A stretch of 51,184 bases of DNA. Source: Halomonas campaniensis (lineage in GTDB: Bacteria; Pseudomonadota; Gammaproteobacteria; Pseudomonadales; Halomonadaceae). Of this stretch, positions 1 through 8,750 are shown in pieces. The notes beneath the pieces were generated by a model. It saw only the letters and a list, made by a program, of their open reading frames with translations, made no database searches and was not told the origin of the DNA. Made by a program: the position numbers and the translations under genes. The DNA is taken from positions 378,623 to 429,806 of the forward strand of contig NZ_JPUA01000037.1 of NCBI RefSeq assembly GCF_002211105.1. The letters are read 5' to 3'. Position 1 is the stretch's first letter, and the number at the start of each line of letters is the position of its first letter.

Positions 1-1211
1 TTGGCAGTCACTTCCACCGTGTAAGTGTTGTCGCTGTTGCTATCCGCCGGGGCTTCAAAATTGGGCGCACTCTTAAAGCTCAGCGCACCGCTGTTGGCAT
101 CCAGCGTGAACAGGGCCTGGTCGGCGCCACCGGTAAGGCTGTAGGTGAGCAGATCGCCGTCCGCATCTGTGGCTACCAGCGTCGTTACCGCGGTGGTGTT
201 TTCGGCCACACTTGCTTTATTGGAGGTGGTAAACACGGGTGTGCTATTTACAGCCGCATCACTGGTAACGAAGTTTAGAAAATCGAGGTTGATTGGCGGC
301 CCCTGCGTAACACCTTGATCCAGAAACCTAACCGTGAAGGAGGTAATGGAATTCAGGTCGACAGATATTATGACTGTTTCATTCGACTGATTTTCAATCG
401 TAGGCGCTGTGACCTTTCTGCCTTCATCTCCATCGGGCAGAATTTCAAGATAATAAGGGTTACTCGTATCGAATGGTCTTACAGTAATACTGTCTAGGTT
501 AAACGGCGTATTGGAAAGGCTTTCGATCGTGAATTCAACAGGGTAAGTAAGCTGCGGATTTTGACTCTCAATATCTATATAAATGGAATCAGGGGTTCCA
601 CCCAGATCTCCACCACTCTGATTGTCTGAATAGATCCAATCGTCGGTATTGTCTGTTAACCATGAAGAGTTCAGCGCTACAGTCGAGCCCAGTGTCTGCA
701 TAAATTCGCTGCGTACACTCCAAAGCCAATCGCCGACGGGTAAGATATCTCCATGCTGATACTCTAACTCCCAGTCCCCACCCAAATCTCCATGCCCTGT
801 CAAATCATCCGACGCAGCCATATCTGCATTCAGCACTTCGGACAATGCTGCAACAAACTGCTTGCCTTCCTCACTCCCGGCCACATTACAACCATAAATC
901 AGCAGATCACCACCCTCGACCAGGCTGAACTTGATTGTTTCCAGCACATCTGCATATTTATTCAGATTATTGTTATTTAATTGCGCTTGCCCAAGCTGGA
1001 TTGAACCTTCGCTTCCGTGAGAGAACAGATGTATGCTCTGAATATCTGACCTGCCCGCTATTGCCTGCCCTAATTCAAGAAAGCCGTCGCCTTTGCCAGA
1101 CAACAGTATCACCTCATGCCCCCCTGCTGTGGCCGCTTCGAGCAGCGACAGGTAACCATTAATGGATTGATCAATCACAACTATGTGGGCGGATTTCATA
1201 TTAGCAGGCAT
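1..1211 (-). CDS. DUF4347 / cadherin-repeat surface protein, N-terminal part (cut by window edge)
   Basis: The minus-strand reading frame stays open from an ATG at 1211 to the left edge (403 codons visible). The start has AGGAAG 8 nt upstream. Residues about 8-170 match the DUF4347 pattern: HIVVID, then IHLFSHGSEG, LLIYGCNVAGSEEG and GGDWELEYQHGDI. A beta-rich stretch follows. From about residue 320 a cadherin-like repeat begins (STPVFTTSNKASVAENT, VATDADGDLLTYSLTGGAD, LFTLDANSGAL). There is no Sec signal peptide, as is usual for giant adhesins exported by type I secretion; that route is an inference, because the C-terminus and any secretion genes lie outside the window. Proteins with this N-terminus are usually very long and repetitive. 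It is the last visible gene of a minus-strand run that includes a methyltransferase. Identity of the domains is fairly sure; the role in adhesion or biofilm is inferred. Confidence 0.85.
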   Translation of the reverse strand, partial: MPANMKSAHIVVIDQSINGYLSLLEAATAGGHEVILLSGKGDGFLELGQAIAGRSDIQSIHLFSHGSEGSIQLGQAQLNNNNLNKYADVLETIKFSLVEGGDLLIYGCNVAGSEEGKQFVAALSEVLNADMAASDDLTGHGDLGGDWELEYQHGDILPVGDWLWSVRSEFMQTLGSTVALNSSWLTDNTDDWIYSDNQSGGDLGGTPDSIYIDIESQNPQLTYPVEFTIESLSNTPFNLDSITVRPFDTSNPYYLEILPDGDEGRKVTAPTIENQSNETVIISVDLNSITSFTVRFLDQGVTQGPPINLDFLNFVTSDAAVNSTPVFTTSNKASVAENTTAVTTLVATDADGDLLTYSLTGGADQALFTLDANSGALSFKSAPNFEAPADSNSDNTYTVEVTA

Positions 1212-1548
1212 GAATTCGCTTCCTTTCAGAATAAGCAAGCTTAGAGATAGCAAAATAGGGTTGTTGGGTGTTCAGGTCGCACCAGAAATCCATGATTGGA
1301 AGGCGCAAAAAAAGTTGAAGGTGGGCATGTGGCACTCAACCAAAGCGGTATAACGACACTTGTCATGGAGCCACTCGCTTATTGCTGGCGCAGGAATTTC
1401 TGCACCTAATAATTGTTATCTTGCGGATAAAAAAGACTTATTACAGAAAAAACTAGAAATGTCAATACATAAAAACGACAAACCTACTTAATTAGTGTTG
1501 TTCATCATGGTACTTCTTCGTGGAATAGCAACAACTTCTAAAATACAC
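1212..1548. other. 337-bp AT-rich intergenic region
   Basis: Apart from the candidate promoter at 1438-1465 and the ribosome-binding site just before 1211, I see no small gene, no tRNA-like structure and no clear rho-independent terminator here. It separates the methyltransferase from the surface-protein gene, which lie in the same direction. Confidence 0.6.
1438..1465 (-). promoter_or_regulatory. Candidate promoter of the DUF4347 surface protein
   Basis: On the minus strand there is a perfect TTGACA (1465-1460), a 16-nt spacer and TAATAA (1443-1438) in an AT-rich stretch. Transcription would start near 1431 and leave a leader of about 220 nt. The -35 is perfect but the -10 matches only partly, so this is a candidate only. 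Confidence 0.35.
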
Positions 1549-3090
1549 CTAAACAATCTGCAATTTTTCCAACAGCGGTAGTCGTGCATGCATGAAGTGC
1601 CTAGCTTGATCAATGAGAGCTTGGCGATTCTCTTCCTCAGAGGTCAGCGGTTTACCATTCCGCATTAACCGTTGCCCTTGGGTCATGAAAACACTCCATG
1701 CAGCCTCTGCCCACTGCTCAGGCTGCACCATCCCCGCACGGCGCGCATCAAGGAAGCGCTGTTCAACTACTCCAACACTTACCCCACCGCCAGTAACAGG
1801 ACTGGCAAGATAACCCATTTCAGCACCAAGCATCGCCTGACGGCACAGGTGTTCATTAAGACGCTCACATTGATTATGCACGAGCGCAGACATCCTGGGT
1901 GATTGCGCTGGCATGACCACCCCCTTGCCGATCAATACCATCAATGCTTCACGTAGCTGGTTAAATGTTACTCCCGACTTATGCAGCTCTTTTTCAAGCT
2001 CACCTATAGTTCTAACGCGCTGGTCGCTCAGTACTTCAAGCAGCGGTTGGTAAATAAGTCGCTGCAGCGCCGCAACGCCGTGCACGCCTCTCACCTCTAG
2101 GGCTACTTCATCAGCAGGCTGCAATAGCACAATATGTTCACGGCGAATAAAGTCGGCTATTTCCAGGGAATTGAGTCGACGAGCACCTTTTAGCCAGTAA
2201 TCACGCCGAAAACGTTTATTCGTCATGATGTCCCGGGTGGCGGCCTGAAGTAATGGATGGCTGATCTCTTTTAGCAACGCCTGTTGAGACGAACTAAGCT
2301 GCAACCCATCTAGATCATCAAGTGGCTGTGCAGAGCAAGCATAGTTAAGACGCGCTTCACTCAACCAGTTGCCTAGTTGAGTTACGCTCATCGGCGTCCA
2401 ATCACGATTAAGTAGCTCATGAGCTAGATAACGGCGATCCTGTGATTTGAACTGTGCCAACGCCTGCTGAAGCTGCGGATGAGCACGAGCAAAAACGGGG
2501 TCGCTTTGCCACAGCCTTTCAATAAAGGCGAGCGCTTCCTCCAGCTGTGTGGCTGTACTGCCAACAGGTGACCCCATCACATCGGCATGCGCCCTAATCA
2601 AATCACGTACTGGCAGCATCGCAGCCCAACCCGGCGAAGTGTTGTAACTGATATACACCGCTCCGCCTGGGTTAAGGCGACGGCTAATAAAGTCAATTAT
2701 CGTACGCCGGTTAGCATCCCCTACCCAGCTCCAAATACCATGCAACGCTATATAATCAAACATGGGCAGATCATCACGTGCGCAAAATGCAGCAAAGTCG
2801 TCGTCCGCCAAATGAATATTTACATCGCCCGCTCTCGACATTTCACGGGCATAGGCTACGTGTGCAGCATTAAAGTCAGTACCCTGCCATGATACTGATG
2901 AAGCAGCAGCATGCAGGTTTACACTTACCCCCTGACCAAAACCTAGCTCACAGGCATGTTCAATAACAGGAGGTATCCATCCTGCATTGAGTAGCAGCAA
3001 GCGAAGGCGCAATGGATTTAACTCAGCATAATAGCCGCGAGTATATTCCTGATCGGTGACGTAACCTGCATCTGTTGATGTTGATGCCAT
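1549..3090 (-). CDS. SAM methyltransferase with methyltransferase-regulatory domain (protein-lysine-methyltransferase-like)
   Basis: A 513-aa class I SAM-dependent methyltransferase. SAM motif I is ACELGFGQGVS at residues 46-56, followed by FDYIALHGIWSWV near 111-123 and a conserved SYNTSPGW at 148-155. The middle of the protein fits the methyltransferase regulatory domain (PF10119 type), and the C-terminal third resembles the winged-helix-containing region seen in this family. The start ATG has AGGAG 7 nt upstream. The same architecture occurs in the rickettsial protein lysine methyltransferases that modify outer-membrane protein OmpB. The gene lies 58 nt after an unknown gene and upstream of a large surface protein, so a role in modifying that surface protein is attractive. 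The substrate is not shown by the sequence; a small-molecule or glycan substrate is possible. Confidence 0.8.
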   Translation of the reverse strand: MASTSTDAGYVTDQEYTRGYYAELNPLRLRLLLLNAGWIPPVIEHACELGFGQGVSVNLHAAASSVSWQGTDFNAAHVAYAREMSRAGDVNIHLADDDFAAFCARDDLPMFDYIALHGIWSWVGDANRRTIIDFISRRLNPGGAVYISYNTSPGWAAMLPVRDLIRAHADVMGSPVGSTATQLEEALAFIERLWQSDPVFARAHPQLQQALAQFKSQDRRYLAHELLNRDWTPMSVTQLGNWLSEARLNYACSAQPLDDLDGLQLSSSQQALLKEISHPLLQAATRDIMTNKRFRRDYWLKGARRLNSLEIADFIRREHIVLLQPADEVALEVRGVHGVAALQRLIYQPLLEVLSDQRVRTIGELEKELHKSGVTFNQLREALMVLIGKGVVMPAQSPRMSALVHNQCERLNEHLCRQAMLGAEMGYLASPVTGGGVSVGVVEQRFLDARRAGMVQPEQWAEAAWSVFMTQGQRLMRNGKPLTSEEENRQALIDQARHFMHARLPLLEKLQIV

Positions 3091-3148
3091 TTCTGTGCTC
3101 CTAGGGAGGTTTCAGCAACAATTATGAGTTGCAGGATTCTGACACCTT

Positions 3149-4039
3149 CTACTTTATTTTGATTCGGAAACGCGCCAATTCAGCATTTATGTGTAACACT
3201 TCCCTCACTGACCTATCGCGCTGCTTCAAAGCTTCAACTTCCCTTTGTTCTCGGTAGCAAGCACACATTGCTAAGGCCTCAGTCTGCCCAATTTTAGGTT
3301 CAGCAGCCAGCGTGACAGAAAGCGCGGCCAAACGGCCATGCATAAAATTGAACAGATTCTTCGCCATCAACGCCTGCTTCAGCACAGATTCAGAGGGATA
3401 AAAAGCACCTGCCTGCGTGAGAGCAATCATATAGTTGCTAGCAGATTGAACCTGAACAAACCCGTCAGCAGTCAAGCTAATTAACGGAAAGTAAGGTGCC
3501 AGCGATGGGATAAGATGATTAGGATAAACGCAAGCTTGCCAATAGCGCGCAGCCACCATTGAGAAATGATAAAAATCGTTAATCGGTGCAAATTTCGCCT
3601 CAGCGAAAGGCAGTATTTCAACCGGCTGTTTATAGGGGTTTACAGTATCGTTTGCCACATCCACATACAGCGTGCCAAGCAATAAAGCATTTTGAAAGTA
3701 TTCACCGCGCAAATCCCCCCACACCTGGCGTACTGAACCTCCCACGCGCACAAAATTCCTCAATGCGTTAAACCCACAGGCGGCTTCAGGTTTGAGCGTG
3801 CAAGGATTAAGGTTCCGCAAATGCTGAAAAATAGCCTCGGAAATTTCCAGGCATTGTCCAAGTGGGTAGGGCTTATCCTGCTTTAGCGGTCTCAGTTGAC
3901 TAAGTTTAGTATCCAGCGATTGGCGCAGATCTACAAACAAAACCATAAGCTCACCAATTGCTGGCATCAGGAACTGTTCCGTCAGCGCTTGCTGCACCGT
4001 TTCATCAATTACTCGTGGTTCGTTTGGTAACAGTGGCAT
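3149..4039 (-). CDS. Hypothetical protein upstream of the methyltransferase
   Basis: A protein of 296 residues that I do not recognise. The start at 4039 (MPLLPNEP) is preferred over an upstream in-frame ATG at 4060 because GGGAG lies 5-6 nt before it. The sequence looks like a soluble, mixed alpha/beta globular protein: no signal peptide, no clear membrane segment, no nucleotide-binding motif. It has a Cys pair near MCACYRE and a charged C-terminal helix ending in RIKIK. It ends 58 nt before the methyltransferase, in the same direction, so the two are probably co-transcribed and may work together, for example as a partner or chaperone in modifying the downstream surface protein. That link is inferred from position alone. 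Confidence 0.7.
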   Translation of the reverse strand: MPLLPNEPRVIDETVQQALTEQFLMPAIGELMVLFVDLRQSLDTKLSQLRPLKQDKPYPLGQCLEISEAIFQHLRNLNPCTLKPEAACGFNALRNFVRVGGSVRQVWGDLRGEYFQNALLLGTLYVDVANDTVNPYKQPVEILPFAEAKFAPINDFYHFSMVAARYWQACVYPNHLIPSLAPYFPLISLTADGFVQVQSASNYMIALTQAGAFYPSESVLKQALMAKNLFNFMHGRLAALSVTLAAEPKIGQTEALAMCACYREQREVEALKQRDRSVREVLHINAELARFRIKIK

Positions 4040-4447
4040 TAAGACTCCCACATGGAACATGCACTAAAAACTAAGAGCATATAACAACATCTGCACACTT
4101 ATAAGTCGCTAAGCGAAGTACATCAAAATTCAAAAGCTACCGCTACTATTATGTCTTTATTCTTTTAAGAAAAGATTGATATAAAGAAAACCACACGCCT
4201 GTGACTAGCTTACGCGGCCGCTGGTAGCCCATGCCTGCATCGTAAAAACAAGCAAATATTGATATGTTAGCTTTTCAATATAAAGCCCCACTTTATAATA
4301 GAAGCTGACGTATTATACTGGTGGTTAAATAACGTTTTCTGTCAGTCCGCTCTTTTACCCACACTGCAACTTTACCCAATGAGCACCAAAAATCAGGCAC
4401 GTCAATTTGGGACGTACAGCATGAACTATTACACCGACGCCCAATAT
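4040..4447. other. About 400-bp AT-rich intergenic region
   Basis: The stretch is much richer in A+T than the core genes; 4261-4320 is about 32% G+C by direct count. It must hold the promoter of the unknown gene/methyltransferase pair. On the minus strand a TATAAT occurs near 4312-4317 and a CATAAT near 4147-4152, but neither has a convincing -35 box. I see no small gene or structural RNA. The change in base composition marks the edge between the accessory block (1-4.4 kb) and the metabolic block. Confidence 0.5.
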
Positions 4448-5074
4448 TTAAGTAACCGGAATCACCACCACTTTTTGGTAGGCGGGGCGTTCAGCGATTT
4501 GTTGGTACCAGCGCTCTAGATTGGGGCGCGGCTGCCAGGTTAGGCCGATATGCCACAAGTTGTAGACAAAGGGTGCAACGGCAATATCGCCCAGGCCAAA
4601 CTCATTGCCCGAGAAGAACGCTTGTTTCGCCAGCACGTTATCCATCAATTCGAACAGCTCTTCACACGCCTGCATACCCGCTTCAATGGCAGCATTATCG
4701 CGTTTTTCGGGTGGGGTTCTGACATAGCCCATCAGGATCGTGCGGTGCCTGGGTGACAGGGTGCTGTTCGACCAATCCATCCACTTTTCTGCCTGCGCCC
4801 GTTCGGCGGGGGCTTCGATCCATAGCTTGCTTTGCCCATACTGGGCGGCAAGGTAGCGAATAATCGTATTGGATTCCCACAGCACGCTGTTGGTAGCGTC
4901 ATCTTTGAGTAGCGGCACTAGTCCGGTGGGGTTCATAGCCAGGTATTCCGGCGTATTGTTAACCCCGTGCTCAAGCCCCGCCTGTATCTGCTCGAACGGC
5001 AAATCCAGCTCTTCTAGCACCCAGCGCACTTTTTTGACGTTGGTGGAGTTGTTGCGGCCCCAAAGCGTGATCAT
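4448..5074 (-). CDS. Glutathione S-transferase family protein
   Basis: A 208-aa protein with the usual two-domain GST layout: an N-terminal thioredoxin-like domain ([19 protein letters not shown], with NNS in the place of the catalytic Ser/Cys region, then NPTGLVPLL with the cis-proline and [10 protein letters not shown] for glutathione gamma-glutamyl binding) and an all-helical C-terminal domain from about residue 90. Length is normal. AAGGA lies 6 nt before the ATG. It follows the valine operon by about 210 nt in the same direction but shows no functional tie to it. Members conjugate or reduce electrophiles with glutathione in the cytoplasm; the substrate cannot be read from sequence. Confidence 0.9.
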   Translation of the reverse strand: MITLWGRNNSTNVKKVRWVLEELDLPFEQIQAGLEHGVNNTPEYLAMNPTGLVPLLKDDATNSVLWESNTIIRYLAAQYGQSKLWIEAPAERAQAEKWMDWSNSTLSPRHRTILMGYVRTPPEKRDNAAIEAGMQACEELFELMDNVLAKQAFFSGNEFGLGDIAVAPFVYNLWHIGLTWQPRPNLERWYQQIAERPAYQKVVVIPVT

Positions 5075-5284
5075 GGTAGTCCTTGTATATGAGCAAAGAG
5101 AGGAAGTTGAGTTTGCCTCGCTCGGGTTGGAGTGGCAAGTTGAGGCGAGCTTGGTGGCGACTCAGGGGCGGCTGTGCCGCCCTCCCGCGGGTGCCTCGTG
5201 TTGCTCGTTCCTCGCAAAACTCGTTACCACGCGCTACATAACCCCGCTCCTCACCACTTACGATTCACACCTCACACCTTACCC

Positions 5285-6178
5285 TCACTCTTTATCCTGA
5301 TAAAACTGCATCAGGCTAGAGAAGTCGAGTTTACCGTTGCCTTTGGCTTTATGCAGGGTGAACAGTGAGCGGGCGGCGGAGCCCATGGGGACTGCGGAGG
5401 CGCTTTGTTGGCTGACATCCATGGCGAGGCCTAAGTCTTTGACCATCAGGTCGACCTGGAAGCCGCCTTGGTAGTTTTTTGAGGCCGGTGCGTTTTCCAT
5501 GACGCCTGGGTAGGGATTGTAAACATTTAGCGCCCAGTTACCGCCGGAGCTCTGCTTCATGATTTCTGAAAGCACCGCGGGGTCCAGGCCGTTTTTAACC
5601 CCCATATTGATCGCTTCGCAGGTACCCGCCATCAGGATAGAGAGCAGCATGTTGTTGCAGACTTTGGCCACCTGCCCTGCGCCATGGCCTCCAGCATGGA
5701 AGATGTTTTTGCCCATGGCTTCCAGCACCGGTTTGGCCAGCCTGAACTCGACCTCGCTGCCCCCCACAATAAAGGTCAAGGTGCCCGCTTGAGCGCCGCC
5801 CACGCCACCGGAAACCGGCGCATCGACAAAGCCGATACCCAGCTTCTCGCCCTCTTCAGCAACGCCTCGGGCAGTGGCACCGTCAATGGTAGAGCAGTCG
5901 ATAACCAGCGCTCCACGTTTGATCACTTCAAACAGTGGCGCATCGTCTTCAATATATAGCCCGCGTACATGCTTTCCGGCGGGCAGCATTGAAATGATAA
6001 AGTCGGCGTCGGTGGCAGCTTCCTGGGCCGAGAAAGCCACTTCACAGCCATTCGCTTTGGCGGTCTCTTGCGCCTCTTGAGAAAGATCAAATGCGCGCAC
6101 GTCAAAGCCTGCTTTTACTAGGTTGGCAGCCATGGGGCCGCCCATATTGCCCAGGCCGATAAATGCGATGGTGTTCAT
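5285..6178 (-). CDS. mmsB: 3-hydroxyisobutyrate dehydrogenase
   Basis: A 297-aa NAD-dependent beta-hydroxyacid dehydrogenase. The Rossmann motif IAFIGLGNMGGPMAANL is at the N-terminus, the substrate-binding DAPVSGGVGGAQAGTLTFIVGG is near residues 118-140, and the catalytic lysine lies in GHGAGQVAKVCNNML. In valine degradation it oxidises 3-hydroxyisobutyrate to methylmalonate semialdehyde. It is the third gene of a minus-strand operon with isobutyryl-CoA dehydrogenase and the CoA hydrolase, 37 nt behind the latter, which fixes its assignment over the related tartronate semialdehyde reductases. AGGA lies 7 nt before the ATG. The next enzyme, methylmalonate-semialdehyde dehydrogenase (MmsA), is not in the window. 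Confidence 0.93.
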   Translation of the reverse strand: MNTIAFIGLGNMGGPMAANLVKAGFDVRAFDLSQEAQETAKANGCEVAFSAQEAATDADFIISMLPAGKHVRGLYIEDDAPLFEVIKRGALVIDCSTIDGATARGVAEEGEKLGIGFVDAPVSGGVGGAQAGTLTFIVGGSEVEFRLAKPVLEAMGKNIFHAGGHGAGQVAKVCNNMLLSILMAGTCEAINMGVKNGLDPAVLSEIMKQSSGGNWALNVYNPYPGVMENAPASKNYQGGFQVDLMVKDLGLAMDVSQQSASAVPMGSAARSLFTLHKAKGNGKLDFSSLMQFYQDKE

Positions 6179-6215
6179 TTTATTATCCTTATTAGCCGGT
6201 AATGGGAAGATTATA

Positions 6216-7331
6216 TTAGCGTAGATCCGCCAGCGGATTTTGCGACCATGCAGAAGATAGTAGCTCGTTGATAAAGCCCTCCTCTACCGAGGCCACGTCT
6301 GGATACGTCCAGTTCGGTTGACCGTCTTTATCAACCAGCAGTGCGCGCACGCCCTCGGGGAACTCACGGTGGCGGCAGCATTGCACCGAGAGCGACATTT
6401 CGGATTGGAACACCTCTGCCAGCGACATATGCTTGGCGCGCTTTAGCTGCTCATCGATTAACTTAACAGAGACAGGGCTGCCGTGGGCCAGCGTTTGTTG
6501 GGCTTTGCTAAACCACTTATTGTCGCTTTTTACCGCCGTAATGGCGGCGACAATTTGTTCTACGCTGTCGTGATCCATCAATTCACGGATCAGTGGAGAG
6601 TGTTGGTAAACGGGCGCTTCCAGCTCGGCGAATACCGGCTGCGATGTTTGCTCAAGCTCCCGCATAATTCGGTTAACCACACCGCTGGCATCGGTATTTT
6701 CACCGGCACCCCAGCGCGCGTCGGTCAACTGCTGCAATAGGGCATCACGGTGGTGGCTGGCGATACAGCGGTCAGCCAAGCCAAGGTGAACAGCATCTGG
6801 GGCATTGATTTGGCCGCCGGTCATGGCCAAAAAGCGCCCTGCGCCGTTGGGCAGGCGGTTCAAAAACCAGCTGGCGCCTACATCCGGGTAGAGGCCGATA
6901 GTGACTTCCGGCATGGCCAAACGCGAGGTCTCGGTCACGACACGGTGGCTACTGGCGCTTAACAGCCCCATGCCGCCGCCCATCACAATGCCGTTGCCCC
7001 AGCAGATCACCGGCTTGGGGTAGGTGTGCAAAAGAAAATCGAGCCGATACTCGGTCTCGAAAAAGCGCTCGGGGAAGCTGGGGTCGCCCTCTCCGGTAAT
7101 CGTTTTATACAGATTCACCACGTCGCCACCGGCACAAAACGCTTTTTCGCCTGCGCTATCCAACAGCACCGCCACCACCCGATCGTCAGTGGCCCAGGCG
7201 CGCAGGCGGGGCAACATCTCTTCACACATCTCAAGCGTTAACGCGTTCAGCGAGCGCTCGGCATTGAGCTTAACCTCAGCAATTACGTGGCCGTCTTGGG
7301 TGGCGTGTTCAGTAAACAGTACGCTGCTCAT
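6216..7331 (-). CDS. 3-hydroxyisobutyryl-CoA hydrolase (enoyl-CoA hydratase/isomerase family)
   Basis: A 371-aa crotonase-fold enzyme of the HIBCH type, longer than simple enoyl-CoA hydratases (about 260 aa). The oxyanion-hole segments are EKAFCAGGDVVNLY and ICWGNGIVMGGGMGL; the catalytic Glu lies in MPEVTIGLYPDVGASW. It hydrolyses 3-hydroxyisobutyryl-CoA to free 3-hydroxyisobutyrate, the substrate of MmsB encoded next. The start at 7331 is chosen because AAGGA sits 6 nt before it; an ATG six bases upstream directly abuts the ribosome-binding site. It lies 53 nt behind the acyl-CoA dehydrogenase gene. The enoyl-CoA hydratase that should act before it is not in this operon. Confidence 0.9.
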   Translation of the reverse strand: MSSVLFTEHATQDGHVIAEVKLNAERSLNALTLEMCEEMLPRLRAWATDDRVVAVLLDSAGEKAFCAGGDVVNLYKTITGEGDPSFPERFFETEYRLDFLLHTYPKPVICWGNGIVMGGGMGLLSASSHRVVTETSRLAMPEVTIGLYPDVGASWFLNRLPNGAGRFLAMTGGQINAPDAVHLGLADRCIASHHRDALLQQLTDARWGAGENTDASGVVNRIMRELEQTSQPVFAELEAPVYQHSPLIRELMDHDSVEQIVAAITAVKSDNKWFSKAQQTLAHGSPVSVKLIDEQLKRAKHMSLAEVFQSEMSLSVQCCRHREFPEGVRALLVDKDGQPNWTYPDVASVEEGFINELLSSAWSQNPLADLR

Positions 7332-7384
7332 TGGCATTCCTTATCCGTCGCTATCGTTTCCACCGTTACCTTATTCATCGTCAT

Positions 7385-8539
7385 TTACAGCTCGGTGGCG
7401 CCGTCTGCCAGCACCCGGCGGGAGATGATCAGCCGCATGATTTCGTTGGTGCCTTCAAGAATCCGGTGTACCCGGGTATCGCGAACGTAGCGCTCCATGG
7501 GGTACTCCTTGATATAGCCATTGCCGCCGTAAAGTTGAAGCGCTTCGTCGCACACCTTGAAGCCCACATCGGTAGCAAAGCGCTTGGCCATGGCACAGTA
7601 GGTCGGTGCATCGGCGTGGCCTGCGTCCAGCTTGGTAGCGGCCATGCGCACCAGCTGCCGGGCGGCCACCAGCTCGGTGACCATATCCGCCAAGCGGAAC
7701 TGCAGCGCCTGGAACTCGGCTAAGCGCTTACCGAACTGTTTGCGCTCCAGCATATACTCCCGCGCTTTGTTGATCGCCTGCTGGGCGGTGCCGATAGAGC
7801 AGGTAGCAATATTGATACGCCCGCCGTCGAGGCCCTTCATGGCGATTTTAAAACCGTCGCCTTCATTGCCGAGCAGATGATTGGCGGGTACTCGCACGTC
7901 TTCAAAGGTGATCATGCGGGTTGGCTGGCTGTTCCAGCCCATTTTCTCTTCCTTGCGCCCATAGCTAATGCCGTCACTCTTGGCATCGACCGCAAACGCC
8001 GAGACACCGCTGGCACCCTCGCCGCCGGTGCGGGCCATCACCACCAGAAAGTCGGTACTCCCGGCGCCGGAAATAAACATCTTACTGCCGGTCAGCACGT
8101 AGTGATCGCCATCGCGCTTGGCGGTGGTTTTCAGCGAGGCGGCGTCGGAGCCTGAATTGGGCTCGGTTAAACAGTAGGAGCCCAGCAGCTCACCTGTAGC
8201 CAGCCTTGCGCCCCACTGCTCGACCGCTTCCGGCGTGCCGAAATCCGCCAACATCCAGGTCACCATATTGTGAATGGTTAGATAAGCGGTGGTAGAGGTG
8301 CAACCCATAGAGAGCTGTTCAAAAATGATGCTGGCATCCAGACGTGAAAGGCCCAACCCGCCCACGCTTTCTGGCGCGTAAAGGGAGCAGAAGCCCAGCT
8401 CGCCCGCTTTGCGAATCACATCGACGGGGAAAAACGAGGTCTGATCCCATTCGGCGGCGTGGGGCTCCAGCTCGTTTTGGGCAAACGCCCGGGCCATATC
8501 GGCAAAGGCGACCTGGTCTTCATTGAGCTCAAAATTCAT
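7385..8539 (-). CDS. Acyl-CoA dehydrogenase, probably isobutyryl-CoA dehydrogenase
   Basis: A 384-aa FAD-dependent acyl-CoA dehydrogenase of normal length. Typical motifs are YCLTEPNSGSDAAS (FAD/substrate), GSKMFISGAGSTD, KQFGKRLAEFQALQFRLADM, LQLYGGNGYIKEYPMERYVRD, and the catalytic Glu in HRILEGTNEIMRL. The catalytic base at this C-terminal position agrees with the isobutyryl-CoA (ACAD8) group and not the isovaleryl group. It starts the valine operon: oxidation of isobutyryl-CoA to methacrylyl-CoA, with the hydrolase and MmsB behind it. GGAGA lies 6 nt before the ATG. A LiuR-like dyad and a -10-like TATAAC lie about 45-60 nt upstream. Short/branched-chain specificity is inferred from context and catalytic Glu position. 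Confidence 0.88.
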   Translation of the reverse strand: MNFELNEDQVAFADMARAFAQNELEPHAAEWDQTSFFPVDVIRKAGELGFCSLYAPESVGGLGLSRLDASIIFEQLSMGCTSTTAYLTIHNMVTWMLADFGTPEAVEQWGARLATGELLGSYCLTEPNSGSDAASLKTTAKRDGDHYVLTGSKMFISGAGSTDFLVVMARTGGEGASGVSAFAVDAKSDGISYGRKEEKMGWNSQPTRMITFEDVRVPANHLLGNEGDGFKIAMKGLDGGRINIATCSIGTAQQAINKAREYMLERKQFGKRLAEFQALQFRLADMVTELVAARQLVRMAATKLDAGHADAPTYCAMAKRFATDVGFKVCDEALQLYGGNGYIKEYPMERYVRDTRVHRILEGTNEIMRLIISRRVLADGATEL

Positions 8540-8579
8540 GGCGTATCTCCGCTAATGTGCGAGCACACAGGGTGTTGTC

Positions 8580-8602
8580 GTTATAATTGACGTTTACGTT
8601 AA
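8580..8602 (-). promoter_or_regulatory. Candidate LiuR operator and -10 box of the valine operon
   Basis: TTGACGTTTACGTTAA at 8587-8602 matches 13 of 16 positions of the perfect dyad TTTACGTTAACGTAAA found in front of liuR. Read on the minus strand it runs straight into a TATAAC (8585-8580), about 40 nt before the ATG at 8539. MerR-family regulators act on operators placed between -35 and -10, which fits this layout. The -35 is not clear, as is common for such promoters. Confidence 0.6.
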
Positions 8603-8674
8603 CTTATCTATTTACCTCACTACAAGCAACATACCAGCGCTTGCGACCTTAGGCGTAGGCCTTATAAAAGAATC

Positions 8675-8699
8675 AAAAAAAGGGCGCCAAACGGCGCCC
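8675..8699 (-). terminator. Rho-independent terminator of the liv transporter operon
   Basis: GGGCGCC (8682-8688) and GGCGCCC (8693-8699) form a perfect 7-bp G+C-rich stem with a 4-nt loop. On the minus strand it is followed at once by seven T residues (8681-8675). It lies about 50 nt behind the livM stop and ends the G-F-K-H-M transcription unit. Confidence 0.9.
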
Positions 8700-8750
8700 A
8701 ACAGGAAGTATTTATAAGTACGGGACAGAGAGAGTGCTATTAAAAAGCGC

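Noticed and set aside
1329..1346. TGGCAC as part of a sigma-54 promoter
   Set aside because: The second element (TTGCW at the right distance) is missing.
5075..5284. A possible small gene between the GST and mmsB genes
   Set aside because: Open frames there lack a ribosome-binding site and family features; the stretch looks like plain spacer.
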